64,000 nt of DNA from Ectobius pallidus (taxonomy: Eukaryota > Arthropoda > Insecta > Blattodea > Ectobiidae). Where the stretch lies: NCBI GenBank assembly GCA_964059195.1, contig CAXKWD010000002.1:163934559-163998558 (forward strand), given 5' to 3'. Each line of letters starts with the position of its first letter. Positions within the stretch are counted from its first letter, which is position 1. The notes under the pieces were generated by a model that did no database searches, was not told the DNA's origin, and was given only the letters and a program-made list of their open reading frames with translations. Positions 1-11,375 of the stretch are shown piece after piece. The position numbers and the translations under genes are program-made.

Positions 1-240
1 CCCGGAGAAAATGACTTTGTTTAAAATTTTTAAATCTTAGTTCTTTGCTCCTAGTATTCAAAGGGCATTGGTGACTCTTATGGTTTTGTGTTGGTATTGC
101 CATCTAAATTAAGGTTTCAGTTGTTCGCCCCTTATCAATTACAGCATATCCCCAGAAAACTCGGAAAACCACGAAAATCCGGAGAAAATTACTTTGTTTT
201 CATTTTTTAAATCTCAGTTCTTTGCTCCTAGTATTGAAAG
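1..240 (+). repeat. Satellite-like ~175 bp repeat, forward block
   Basis: One full and one partial copy of a repeat with recognisable blocks: a C/A-rich stretch with CCACGAAAATCCGG, an A/T block, TTCTTTGCTCCTA, and GCCCCTTATCAATTACAGC. The same unit recurs at 1463-1760 in this orientation and eight times inverted at 2172-3475. The left edge is cut by the window. Confidence 0.75.
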
Positions 241-386
241 GTGTTGGGATTTGAAAAGAACTTAGTACAAGCCACAAACTTAGCTCAATACATGTGTCTA
301 GAGACGGCATGGTATCTAAAGTTGTAATAAGGGTTTCTACTCAGGAAAATGTATGAAAGCAAATGAATCATCCAGTATGCAGTGTG

Positions 387-594
387 TGACGTCAATGGAA
401 CATTTCGAGTAATAGACTAGCTGCGCGCATGCGCTAATACAAACAGAAAATCCGTTGCTTTATAGTGGGGGCACCACGAGCTTTCGTGGTGAGCTTCACA
501 ACTTTCTAAGTAGATTCCTGTGTGCGTGCTTGAGAGTGATTCATCTGGGGAGATCTTCGACCGGTAGAGGCTGTTTTAGGACTGATGGAATAAG
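387..594 (+). promoter_or_regulatory. Candidate promoter and non-coding first exon
   Basis: Several promoter-like signals occur in order in a short GC-richer stretch between satellite blocks. TGACGTCA at 387-394 is a perfect CRE palindrome. GCGCATGCGC at 425-434 is the palindromic NRF-1 / insect Ewg consensus. A TATA-like TTTATAG lies at 459-465. About 130 bp later comes AAG|GTAAGT, an excellent splice donor, so a non-coding exon could end at 594. No ORF follows directly. Each motif can occur by chance; the ordered set is what is suggestive. It could be the start of a plus-strand host gene or the LTR/leader of an unrecognised element. Confidence 0.3.
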
Positions 595-1462
595 GTAAGT
601 TTTAAATATATCCTCGCTCTGATCGGTCTACAGATGTACGTATTCTGGTTATATCTGTGGACTGATCGGAGTGCGATTGTTTGAAGCTTAGCTTGTCCTG
701 ACGTCGTTTTTATTTTGTTAGTTTCAGATATTTTTCATTAAATAGTTTTTGGTAAAGTTCAGTTAATTATTTCTTCTCAGTGATTTAAAGATAGTTAGGT
801 TCAGTTAATAGATTCTTGGTTAGGTAAAATAATTTTCAATTTGGTAAGTTCAGTCATTAATTTTATTTTTAGTAAAAGATTCCATTTAGTAATTTTGAAG
901 TATGGCCGCTACCCTCGTCGAAGATCGTTCCAGAATTCCCGGGAAAGAATGTGTGTGTTAGGTTAAATGGTGTGTGCGTGTGTAATGAATTTTAGCGACG
1001 GCAAACATTGAAAGGCCAAAGAGACTTTTGTTTAAGTTCTATCTTAATTGTATTTATTATTTACCGGCCTGTAAGATAGAAGATATGTTTTTTTTTTTAT
1101 AATTTTAGCCGTCACAGCTGTAAATCATTTTATGTGAATGGAAGGAATCTTTTTAATGTGTTAAAAATCAAAGTAAATTACCAAAGATTGAAAATGCTGT
1201 AATTAAATGCTGTATTAATTTGGTTTTGAAAAAAAATAAGTATAGAAGTTACCAATATCAATTACGTGATTAACCATTATTCCCCGACCTCATTTGCCCT
1301 GTAAATAGCACGTTTTCATGGCATGGGTTATTAGCCCTAGATAATTGCCTAGGTAGTGAGGGTGTGGTGGCAATTTAATTAAAATAACTAGTTTTCACAT
1401 TAATTAATTACTAATAAATAAATAAACCAACTAAAAGTAGCACGCCACCACGCACCCCTGCA
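595..1462. other. A/T-rich spacer, no gene seen
   Basis: Follows the candidate donor at 594 and precedes the next satellite block. I see no ORF of note and no recognisable element. It could be intron sequence of whatever starts near 480. Confidence 0.4.
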
Positions 1463-1760
1463 ATGGGAATTGGTGACTCATATGTTTTTGTATTTGTATT
1501 CCCATCTAGATTAAGGTTTCAGATGTTTGCCCCTTATCATTAACAGCATATCCCCGGAAAACTCCGAAAACCACGAAAGTCCGCAGAAAATGAGTTCGTT
1601 TTAATTTATTAAAAATCTTTGTTCTTTGACCCTAATATTCCCAGAGAATTTCTGACTTACATATTTTTTGTTGGCATTCTCATCTAGATTAAGGTTTCAG
1701 TTGTTTGCCCGTTATCAATTACAACAAATCCCCGAAAAACCACGGAAATCCACGGAATTT
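1463..1760 (+). repeat. Satellite-like repeat, second forward block
   Basis: Nearly two units of the repeat seen at 1-240, anchors about 177 bp apart, same orientation. It runs into the orphan ORF fragment on its right. Confidence 0.75.
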
Positions 1761-1839
1761 CTAGAACTCGGAACTTGTGATCTACAGTCACTGAAACCGT
1801 TATTGCGAAGTAATTCTGCTTCAGATGTGTCCTTTGCAG

Positions 1840-2142
1840 GTTCAAAAGGGTGAGTATGTGGACTACGAGATATCTGCCATAATTGTGATGGTCACATGCC
1901 AAGAAAATGGGAATCATATCTTCTAAACATGCCAAGCGTAAGTTAAAGTTGTTTTCTTTAGTTGCTCGCTGAAATCTCAAAATCAAAGACACTTTGTCCA
2001 TATTACCAATCCAAAATTGTGCTGTTTTACCCAATGTCCCTTCTATAATTTCAGTCAAGAAAGTTTGATAGTGACTGTGGAAGGTTTGGCAGATGACATT
2101 CACAGATGTCAAATTAGAACATGAAGGGTGTGGTGCCAGGTT
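1840..2142 (-). pseudogene. Fragment of a repeated arthropod ORF family (HNYxR motif)
   Basis: An open stretch reads leftwards from a stop at 2143-2145. It contains AQFWIGNMDKVSLILRF, then LRLACLEDMIPIFLACDHHNYGRYL. The pattern (aromatic-W/I-x-x-M-x-x-V, then M-hydrophobic-D-H-x-NY-x-R) matches a multicopy family I have seen many times among uncharacterised arthropod and cnidarian proteins, where an HNYAR-like motif is the hallmark. That family is probably transposon-linked, but I know no proven function. After the N-L-Q at about 1847 the reading runs into satellite sequence and loses family resemblance, so this is a broken piece. It sits at the point where the satellite changes orientation. 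Confidence 0.5.
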
Positions 2143-2171
2143 TCAAACGCTTTCATCCCTTCAGCAACAGG

Positions 2172-3475
2172 ATTTTTTCCAGTATTCTTTGTCATGCTGT
2201 AATTGGTAAGGGGAAAACAACTGAAACCTTAAACTATATGGCAATAGCAACAAAAAGTATGTGATTCAGAAATTCCCTGGGAATATTAGTACCACAGATC
2301 AAAGATTTTTAGAAAATTAAAACAAACTCATTTTCTCCGGATTTTCGTGGTTTTCGGAGAGTTCCGGAGATATGCTATAATTGATAAGGGAAAAACAACT
2401 GATCCCTTAATCTAGATGGCATTACCAACACAAAAGCATATGAGTCACAAATTCCCTTTCAATATTAGGAGCAAAGAGCTAAGATATAAAAAAAATAAAA
2501 CAAAATAATTTTCTCCGGATTTCCGTGGTTTTCAGGGTTTACTGTAATTGATAACGGACAAACAACTTAAACCTTAAACTAGATGGCAATACCAACAAAA
2601 AACATATGAGTCAGAAATTCCCTGGGAATATTAGGAGCAAAGAACAAAGATTTTAAAGAAATTTTTAAAAAGTCATTTTCTCCGGATTTCCGTGGGTTTC
2701 GGAGTTTTCTGCAGATATGCTATAATTCATACGGGGCAAACAACTGAAACCTTAATCTAGATGGTAATGCCAACAAAAGAACATATGAGTCAGAAATTCT
2801 ATTCGAATATTAGGAGCAAAGAACAAAGTTTTAAAAAGAAAACATAGTAATTTTCTCCGTATATACATGGTTTTCCGGGTTTTCCGGGGATATGCTGTAA
2901 TTGGTAAGGGGCAAGCAACTGAAACCTTAATCTAGATGACAATACCAACACAAAAACATATGATTCACCAATTCACTTTGAATACCAGGAGCAAAGAACA
3001 AAGATTTTAAAAAATTAAAACGAAGTCAATTTTTCCGGATTTCCGTGGTTTTCGGAGTATTCCGGGGATATGCTGTAATTGATAAGGGGCAAACAACTGA
3101 AATCTTAATCTAGATGGTAATTTCAACAAAAAAACATATGAGTCAGAAATTCCCTTTGAATATTAGGAGCAAGGAACAAAGATTTAAGAAATAAAATATT
3201 AGTCATTTTCTCCGTATATACGTGATTTTCCGGGGATATGTTGTAATTTGTAAGGAGCAAACAACTGAAACCTTAAACTAGATGGCAATATGAACAAAAA
3301 TGTGTGAGTCAGAAATTCCCTGGGAATATGAGGGTCAAAGAACAATAAAAAATTAAAACAAACTAATTTTCTCCGCATTTCCGTTGTTTTCCGGGTAAAT
3401 GCTGTAATTGATAAGGGGCAAACAACTAAAATCTTAAACTAGACGACAATACCAACAAAAATTGTGTCAGAAAAT
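2172..3475 (-). repeat. Satellite array, about eight inverted units
   Basis: Tandem units identified by the anchor GCTGTAATTGATAAGG and variants near 2194, 2373, 2541, 2717, 2893, 3071, 3239 and 3400, so spacing is 161-179 bp. Each unit has the order anchor, CTTAATCTAGATGGCAAT, CATATGAGTCAGAAATTCCC, AATATTAGGAGCAAAGAACA, then TTTTCTCCGGATTTCCGTGG. Units are diverged by substitutions and small indels, so the array is not recently homogenised. Confidence 0.85.
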
Positions 3476-4699
3476 CCCACGGGGGGGGGGGAGGGTTTGC
3501 TATTGGTAGCCCATGGTCTATATCGGAACGGTACAGAGGTCTTTTTGTTCTATAAAATAGGCCTACTAGCAATTTCAAAAACATCCTTAAATATTTTAGT
3601 CATGGACTCAATAATAAAGGGAATTAACTGGCTACTTGTGCCCTACTGAAAGATTGATCCGCTGGGGAAAAGGAATGAATCAAACTTTTTCCTAATCTTG
3701 TAAATCTGCACCACTTTTATTTAGGTATTTGTTGAATTATTTGTTTTATTTTTTATCCTTTATGCTAGTAACTTTTATGTCTAATTACCAAAGCAAATGC
3801 CTTATTAGTTTAATATCTTGTTACGCCTTTTTTTTTTAAATATAATTTATCAACATGAAAACGCACTCCAGTTAAAACGGGCGGGGAATTGCCGAGGCTT
3901 TAAGAGCATGCTGTCGGGTTATAGTTAGGACAAGACGATGGTACTTTTTAATGAAAGATTCATGGAAAAATCCTTTTAAATATTGTGTGATTTATGTAGA
4001 ATGCATTGCAAAGCAATTTGTGCGTATGTGTGTCCTTTCTTGATGTTGAGACGCCGATTTAAAGATCCTGCGCGTCTTTTCGTTGTGCTGCTCATGAAAG
4101 TTTCCCTGCCCTGCAATTCATAAACCATCCCTTAGGTTATTAGGTCTGTATTAGCTCTGTCGCCACATAATTTGTATACAGATCTATACTTTTGGCCATG
4201 TTTCACCAATCATTACCTACATAACTTACCCCATATAACCCGGAGAAAATTATTATTAATATAAATCTACTACTATGATTACAATATTAATACAAATTAA
4301 TACTCTACACAATGTAATAATAATATTAGTACTGTACATTTTAATATTAACATATAAAAATTCCCGTAGTAGGTGTTTTACCCTTATTATAAGGTGAAAT
4401 TTCTATACATATATACATTCTTTAACAAATTTTCATCAAATTATACTAACATAACCTACAGAATGAGGAATATTTTCTAGGCATAATGGTTCAGTTATTT
4501 GCACTTTCTAAAGCACTCTCTAACTGACTATCCTGTACTATTAAAACAATATGTATTAGTAATTTCTATCCTAAAAGACTGTGGTCAACGGCCAAGATCA
4601 GCCTTGGTCAGCGGCACCATGCTCTCTAGTGTCAAGTCGTGCCCCAAATCATTCAGACAGCTAAAGAGCCCGGAATAATTACCACTCAATTACTCGCAA
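3476..4699. other. Unassigned A/T-rich DNA with a poly-G tract
   Basis: A run of G at 3481-3491 follows the satellite directly. The rest is A/T-rich with no credible ORF or terminal repeat that I can see. Confidence 0.4.
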
Positions 4700-5365
4700 A
4701 CCATTCAAAATTGCTAGGCAGGGTCTTCAGAACTTACGTCACCAATGAAGAAATATGTGCGAGGAAAAGGTTTGGCCAGCGGTGAGAAGAGACAGATTAT
4801 AAATGTATACAAAACATTATTAAAAGAAAACCTTGAAGTAACTGTGCGAGACGTAAGAGTGAAAGTAGCGTCATCCAATGGGAATAGCTTCAAGTAAGGT
4901 TTTCAAAGTCCTAAACGAATACAGATCTACAGGAGGTGTCAAATCAAAGGTAAAAATTAAACCAAAATCAAAGACAATCGTGAACGACACAGAAGACTGG
5001 ATTAAATGTGCTATCAGAAGAAAGGTGCATACATTTTATTTCAATAACGAAATACCGTCCGTCGCCGTTGGTGAGTTGGTAGCGTGACTGCCAGCCACCT
5101 AGGCGGCCCGGGTTCGATTCCCGGCAGGATCGGGGATTGTACATCTCTGTACATCTCATGAAGTTCATGAGTACTTCTCGATCGGGCCGTGGATCTCCCC
5201 CCTCCCCCACGGTTCTGTCGCAGGGCATGACCGGCCTCCGAGCCGATCACTTAAAAAAAAAATGAAATACCAATTGTAAAACAAAATTCAGGCGAGATTT
5301 AATGAAGACTCTGCTCTCACTAACTATAAGAAATCAACATATTGGGGTGTATCTAGCAATACTAA
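4700..5365 (+). pseudogene. IS630/Tc1/mariner-type transposase N-terminus, split by a SINE
   Basis: Reading from ATG at 4745, the product begins MKKYVRGKGLASGEKRQ and carries a helix-turn-helix-like region. A frameshift near 4880 moves it to the frame with GIASSKVFKVLNEYRSTGG, then EDWIKCAIRRKVHTFYF. These are motifs I associate with the DNA-binding half of DDE_3-type transposases of the DD82E-like group. The SINE at 5057-5263 interrupts it; downstream a shifted frame resumes with FNEDSALTNYKKSTYWGV. Homology stops near 5365, so the catalytic domain is absent. Sequence at 47020-47215 is a second, shorter copy of the same family and shares the upstream ACTTACGTCACC-like leader. Confidence 0.65.
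5057..5263 (+). mobile_element. tRNA-derived SINE inside the transposase relic
   Basis: About 207 bp. The head has an A-box-like GTGAGTTGGTAGCGTGACTG and a clear B box, GGTTCGATTCC, near 5110-5120. The body is unrelated to tRNA and the end is a run of A. An 8 bp direct repeat GAAATACC flanks it (5049-5056 and 5264-5271), the expected target-site duplication. Confidence 0.8.
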
Positions 5366-5488
5366 CCACTAAATCACAAGACTTAAACTAAAAATAAAGT
5401 TTGAAGCAAATTGGCTTTACTTGAATGTAATTAACTAATCAGTCTCAAGAACTAACTCTTGGGAACTGTGCTATGTACTTTCATATTC

Positions 5489-5534
<46 letters not shown>

Positions 5535-6007
5535 GCTCCGTACATATCTTGGATCAAGTATAGAATTCAGTATTTACCCACAAGAGTTCTGCTCAGATTG
5601 ACAGAAATATTCGAAAACAAATTCTTCGGTTTCTAGGGAACGTGCAAAACGTTTTCCTGGTGTTATTCCAAAATCGATTTTTTTCATTATTGACTAGTAG
5701 TCATATCACTTACAAGCTGATCACCGAGTTAAGCAGTTCTGCTTTAATGAGAACTTGGATGTTAACCGCTGCCTTCACGTATGATAATTCAAGATAAGTG
5801 TAGCATACGGGAGGTGCACCGTGGCTTTGAGTTCATGTTAACCTGTAGTTTCTGGCTGCTATAATAACAGCTTCAGTATTCGTCAACCCACAATGGTGGC
5901 AATCAATTGTGAAATCACTCATAGTCCGCCATAGCACGGCGAAATAAAAGGCCCTAGGCTTAAAAATAAGAAGAAGAAAAGAAAGCTGACTGTACATGAT
6001 AACTCAC
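5366..6007. other. Intronic spacer with a 38-T tract
   Basis: Contains an uninterrupted run of T at 5491-5528, probably the tail of an old minus-strand retroposon. A short stretch near 5533-5560 resembles, in inverse orientation, sequence near 46235-46262. No exon signal recognised. It would be intron if host exon 2 is real. Confidence 0.4.
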
Positions 6008-6365
6008 TTGTTTGCGCGTGGAGTCGCACTGGCACTGGCAGGAACACGTGCCTCCCACGCGGCTGCTCAGAGATTGCTGTGATATGCTGTATGGCAGACT
6101 GACAGGTCTCTGGAATCTCCATGGCTTCTGCCCCCCTCTTGTCAACACTGGGGGTGGTGGAATGTTATTGCTCGACATACTGTTGTACAAGGCTAATGGA
6201 AGGCCTCTATGAGAATTATAATGACCCTCAGATTGACTTGGAGTGGAAGCCCGGGTGGACATGAGTTCAACAGAAGGCCTTAGCACAACAGGCTGTGAAC
6301 TAACCAGATCCATTTGACTACGGCGTGAACCTGGAGAATCTTGTTGTATGTTACCCTGAGGATTC
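6008..6365 (-). CDS. Host gene, putative coding exon 2 (Ser/Pro-rich)
   Basis: A 358 bp open exon. It is preceded on the minus strand by the acceptor TATTTTCAG and followed by the donor CAA|GTGAGT. Entering in phase 2 it codes 119 complete residues and ends in phase 0. The upstream exon at 34733-35127 ends in phase 2, so the two join in frame with the junction codon AG|G (Arg). The product is rich in Ser, Pro, Arg and Gln. It has an N-I-P-P-P-P-V-L proline run, a second RPVS(F/L)P motif (RPVSLP, residue ~218 of the joined reading) and a CSCQCQC cluster (residues ~239-245) just before the donor. No catalytic domain is visible; it looks disordered. I do not recognise the gene. The Cys cluster could be palmitoylated, which is speculation. 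Confidence 0.6.
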
Positions 6366-7098
6366 CTGAAAATATTTTTATGTGTCAAATTACTTGCAAA
6401 ATATGGTTCTTGAAATAGCTGTATTGAGTGAAATGCCATCCTTACAAAGGGTTTGTGAACCAAGAGGTATATTCTCTCTTAGAATACTTAAGTTGTGGCC
6501 CGGTTCTAAACAGGTAGACCATAAAACCAACTGGTAGCCCGGGGCTGCAGTTTGAAAAATATATTCCGTTTTAGTGAAGTAAATTTAAGTATTTCATTTC
6601 AATTTGTAATTACATTGTTTTCACTGACTAGTTTTAGAAATTCAGATCTAATTAAAGTTCGCAACTCAGAATTTTTAAGTGGAATACTGGTAGAGAGCAT
6701 GCTAAGTAGGAAGACGTCCGGAAAGTAGAAATGCGAATGCGCAATGGATTAATGGAAAGTGAGGGAGAGTAATGTTCGCAAGAATCAGCGAGCCTACAAG
6801 CCGAGAACTTCGATACAACGGCAATATCAACAAATAAATCCGTAGAAGAAATTTTTGATAAACAAAAAGATCATTTTCAATGATTAATTATATAATGTTA
6901 TATATTAAAGTAATTCACTAAAATAAGAAAACCCAAACAAAGAATAAAAGCGAAGTTTATAAATAATTGCTTTAATAAAATATATTTTATTTCTAATTAT
7001 TACAAAAAACTAGTAAAGATACGAGTAAAGATCGATTAAATGTAAAAACTAAGTAAGTACTCAATGAAGTGTTTTAGGAAAAGGGTAATAGTGAAAGG
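6366..7098. other. Start of the 28.4 kb putative intron; no gene seen
   Basis: Begins with the exon 2 acceptor. Most is A/T-rich and unassigned. The part before 7099 may include the decayed 5' end of the LTR retrotransposon whose gag relic starts near 7647, but I cannot define an LTR. Confidence 0.35.
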
Positions 7099-7106
7099 GT
7101 ATTTAT

Positions 7107-7620
7107 TAGGGCTGTACCGATTAATCGATTAATCGGCCCGATTAATCGATTAAATATTTAATCGTCGATCAATTACATTTTGCGATTAATCGGTTTAGTC
7201 GAATTCTGAAAAACGTTTTTCGAGAAATGGGTCAAATGACCAAACTCCTTTCTCTGTGCCGAGTGAGAGAGTTTTTAGTGCTGCCGGTATTATTGTAAAG
7301 AAGCTACGATCGTGTCTTGAACAATCAAATGTCAACAAACTCGTGTGTCTCAAGTTTTGGCTGAAAAAGTAACCGGAAATGTAAGTTTTGTATATATTTT
7401 TTCCACTAGTTAACTAATAATGGTATTCATTAATTCAGGATTTCTTCTGATTATCTGTAGTGTAGCAGTTATTAAACGTGTAAAACAATATAAAATGTAC
7501 CCTTTGGATTCGTTTTAAATACCGAACTGTTTGTCGATTAATCAGTCGATTAATCGGTCGATTAATCGATTAAAGTCTAGCGTTAACTCGATTAAAAATT
7601 TTAATCGATTTTCAGCCCTA
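7107..7620 (+). mobile_element. Small hAT element with the transposase C-terminus only
   Basis: 514 bp with terminal inverted repeats starting TAGGGCTG at both ends and a perfect 8 bp target-site duplication GTATTTAT (7099-7106, 7621-7628), both typical of hAT. Near 7257-7371 it encodes SERVFSAAGIIVKKLRSCL followed by about 18 residues and a stop. This is the C-terminal dimerisation motif of ZBED-type hAT transposases. The rest of the transposase is missing, so this is an internal-deletion derivative. Many copies of ATTAATCG / CGATTAAT lie near both ends, a likely array of subterminal transposase sites. Confidence 0.85.
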
Positions 7621-7646
7621 GTATTTATTGTTGCTTGTGAATTTAA

Positions 7647-9224
7647 ATGGTTTATATGATACTCCGCAACAATAAAGTTAAAAATAAGAAGATGGAGAAT
7701 TCAGAATTAACGAACGGGCAGGATTTGCTAAGTCAGGATTTTTATGAAAATCAATATAATGAAATAAAAATAAGTGAAGATTCAATAAGAATGCAGGAAA
7801 GTAACGAAAATATGATAGTTGAGTCTTCAGCTCAACCCACCACGACTAGTAATGAAATATTTAGGGATGATTGGCCTAACGAAGTTCCTAGTAACTTGAA
7901 TGCGAAATCTAATGAAATGACAAATATGCAATTATTGCTTGCTAGTGTCCTGAGTGAAGTAAAGAAAAGTTCCAATGAAAATTATGAAAGATTTTCTAAC
8001 AAAATTAAACAGAATAACTAAACAATTCTAACAAAATTACGCAGAATAACGAAAAATATGCTAATCAAAATAAGCAGAACATTGACAAATTAGAACAGAA
8101 GTTAGAACAGAAATTTGAGCAGGCTCATAGCGAAATAACAAGAAATCAGAAAGAATTAAGTGAGCAAGTAGTTAAGAGTAACAATGGATTGGAAGCCAGG
8201 GTAGATGTAAAGATGGTAAATTTGGAGGATAGAATTGATGCTAAATACGTCAAACTAGACGAAAAACTAAACACTGAAGTAAAAAAAATGGAAAGTAAAA
8301 TAGAGACCTTTGAGGCAGCTATAACTAGTGTAGTCCAGCAGGAGATAATTGAGGTTAGAAATAATATGCAGGCTAGTTTGAATAAAGTTATATCCAGAGT
8401 AGAGAAAGTTGACAAAAATATAGCGATCTAGCTCAGGAGATAATGAATGTGGACGGAAATGATAACCATAAAAGGGAGGAAATTCGTATTGAGATTCTTG
8501 ATAAAGTGAAAAATGTTGAAGGGAAAATTACAAACAAAAACTGAAATTTCACACGAAGTAGTTAACATATCAGAGAATGTCAAACAAATGGATATGAAAT
8601 TACAGAATAGCAGCGGAAATAATAGGGCATTGCGAGGATTGTGTTCTGATGTGCTTAATTGCACTTAGCCTAGCAACTTTGCCGACGTTGAATTATTAGT
8701 AAATAATGGAAGACCCCCAAGCATCCACACTACCTCCAAAACTATCGGAAATAAATACGAGTTAGTTAACTTTACCAAAGTTTATAGAAAATGATGCTTC
8801 AAACCCGCAACAATTTTTGAAGGACATGGATATTTACATGAAACTTAAGGAAATTCCAGAGGAATACAAATTATTGATAGTGTCTAGAGGCCTGTCAGGT
8901 AAACTTAAAGACTGGCTTGATTTACCTATTACGGAAGAATGTAATTATGATACTTCCAAAGCGGTATTCACGCAAAGATTTTAGAGTGAGAGCAAACAGT
9001 GTAGAGTAAGAATGGAGGTATACAATGGAATATATGACCCTATGCCAAATATGTCGATGTCTAATTACTTCCTAAGAATACTTAAGATGGCTAGATACTT
9101 AGATCCCCCTTTAGAGAAAATTATTCAACTCGCTATAAAGCATTTTAGGGCAGAAATTTATAATCATTTGAATCTAGTTAGGCCCACTACATACACTGCA
9201 GTGCTAGAATTATCTGAGTTGTAG
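7647..9224 (+). pseudogene. Gag-like region of an LTR retrotransposon, broken
   Basis: Three open pieces in order. 7647-8021 encodes a Glu/Asn-rich acidic leader. 8189-8431 encodes a coiled-coil-like stretch with Lys/Glu/Val heptads. 8781-9224 reads as a capsid-like segment beginning near NPQQFLKDMDIYMKL, with SGKLKDWLDLP and a C-terminal LELSEL, in one frame interrupted by a single TAG at 8982. This order fits the Gag of Ty3/gypsy-like insect elements. Frameshifts near 8020-8190 and 8430-8780 separate the parts. No protease, RT or integrase follows in working form. Confidence 0.6.
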
Positions 9225-9233
9225 CTTGTCCCA

Positions 9234-10050
9234 GTGATAACACTATGCTGCAGAGGAGAAGTAATTATCCATTTAGGGAACGGGAAAATCCACACCAGCA
9301 GAAAGATGGTAGAAATAATAATAAAAGTAATAATAATTATGGAAGAAATAACAATAACAACAGGCCGTATAACAATTATGGCAAGAACAAAGTTAATCGG
9401 GAGGTCTGTTATCAAAATAACTATAACAGAAGATAAAATCAAAAGATCACAATCAAAATAATGGAGGCCAAAGAACACAAACCGATGACATTAACCATAT
9501 GCAATTTTCAACGGCGAGTATCCGAGATAACGGAGGTCAATGTTTCCGAAACGGGGAAGTGAGAGATGGGCGTTATATAGGTAGAAACCATTCAATGAAT
9601 AGGGAAAGGGACGGTGTTCACCAACAAAGAGAAGAGCATTCTGGGAATTAAAACCCTCTCGCAACTGATTATAGGTCAAATATGCCGAAAGCAAGTAGTC
9701 AGAGTAAGTCTTGCAGTTCCAGACCTGATCAAGGTGCATTTGAGAGTTGCCTGTGAATTCGACGCCGTATCACTCGTGCAAATACTTAATAATAATGTGA
9801 TATGAATTTGAAGGAAAATGAAACGAGGAAATCGAGTGGAGAAAGTAATGATTACAGCAATGTAACAAACCTAGTAGTTCTAAATTTGATGAGTAAACAG
9901 TAAAATAACATTCCAAGAACTAAATGTACCCGGATTATTTTGTACGACCGCTATTGAGAAAACTCAATACAGAATAGATAAACAGTGTATGGTACCATTA
10001 AAGATAGGCAGACGGGAGGTTGAATTATATCTGTTAGTAGTGAAAAAAAA
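9234..10050 (+). pseudogene. Gag tail and protease-like remnant
   Basis: 9245-9436 encodes a basic Asn-rich tail (repeated NNN with Arg/Lys), probably a nucleic-acid-binding linker. Around 9915-10040 a frame reads LNVPGLFCTTAIEKTQYRI followed by a Leu/Val-rich strand ending ELYLLVV. This resembles the edge of a retropepsin domain, but the catalytic D-T/S-G is not visible. This is the last recognisable part of the LTR element; a LINE 5' end starts soon after. Confidence 0.4.
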
Positions 10051-10744
10051 TCCGTGTTTCGTATACATGTATTTGTAGAGGCATATATACACCTGTATAT
10101 ATGGGCCTATCACCACGGCATGGCCTCCAGATATGGAGGGTGGCTGCGAATAGGCCTATGTTGAATAAGCAGTCGCGGACAGACGACATGAAGTGGTCCT
10201 CCAACTTGGGGGTTTGGCGTGATGTTAACAACCTCTCCCAGTAAATGTATTGTTAAGTAACGCTGGCTGATTTATGGATACTATCAGTACAACATTTTCC
10301 GGAGGTAAAATAGTCCCTCGTTGGGATCTCCGGGTAGGGACTACACTGAGGGAGTAAAAAATTGTAGGAACTATAGATTCGGAACGTGAAACGTTATGAG
10401 ATTATATAGGTCTGGGGCGCTCAAATCGGTAATAAGAGAGTGAGAGAAATACAGATTAGATTTAGTAACAGTATAGGAAGTTAGATGGGAGAGCGAAGGT
10501 TCAATGCAGACAGACGCATATACCTTTTTCTACAGGAAAAGGAATGATAACTATCAATTAGGGACCGGGTTCTTCATACATAGGAGAATTAATTAAGCCA
10601 TTAAGACAGTGGAGTTTATTGATGATAGGCTTTCTTATGTTATTATAAGAGGACGGTGCACCAACAGAGGATAAACAAGGTGATGATAAGGGCAGTTCTT
10701 ATGAGGAAATAGAACGAACATTTGATCAGTTTCCGGCATATCAC

Positions 10745-11375
10745 ATGAAAATTGTTCTAGGTGATTTCAATGCGAAAGTAGGAAGGGCGGATATTTTCAA
10801 GCCCACGATTGGGAACGAAAGTCTCCACTTGCAGAGCAATGACAATGGGGTTAGACTAGTTAATTTTCCCACTGCTAAAAATTTAATCGCCAAGAGTACA
10901 AAATTCCCACATCGTGACATTCATAAATACACATTGACCTTGCCAGATAAAAAGACTCATAATCAAATCGACCATGTGCTAATAGATGCAAGGAGGTAGT
11001 CTAGAATAATCGACGTTCGAACCTTTAGGGGTGCTGACTGCGATTCGGATCACTATCTGGTAGTTGCGGCCCTTCGGGAGAAACTTTCATTAAACAATGG
11101 AACTACGAAAAATTTCGATATAGAGAGATTCAATCTGAAAAAGTTTGGTGAAGACGAAAGTAGGAATGCTTACCAAGAGGAGATTTCAAATAGATTTGAA
11201 ATCCTAGAAAACACTGCTGAATAAGAAGCTAGGGATCATGTAAATATCGATAAAACCTGGTAAAGCATTTAAGACAATATTAAAGTAGCCGCAAAAGAAA
11301 AATTAGGTCCGCTTGAACTGAAACCAAATAAACCGTAATTCGATAATGACTGCTTGGAATTAGTAAATGTAAGGA
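10745..11375 (+). pseudogene. LINE endonuclease domain
   Basis: The frame starting MKIVLGDFNAKVGRAD contains the GDFNAK signature of AP-type LINE endonucleases (metal-binding Asn). It continues through NDNGVRLVNF and NQIDHVLIDARR, then an in-frame stop at 10997. Translation beyond gives GADCDSDHYLVVAALR, which holds the SDH catalytic signature. The end reads FDNDCLELVNV and then loses homology at the insert boundary. This enzyme nicks the target DNA to prime reverse transcription. Confidence 0.75.

Noticed and set aside
1684..2112. The whole 142-codon minus-strand frame as one gene
   Set aside because: Its C-terminal half runs into satellite sequence; only the N-terminal part (about 1840-2142) shows family resemblance.
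9491..9739. 82-codon minus-strand frame opposite the gag tail
   Set aside because: Antisense shadow with no motif; the sense strand carries the retroelement remnant.
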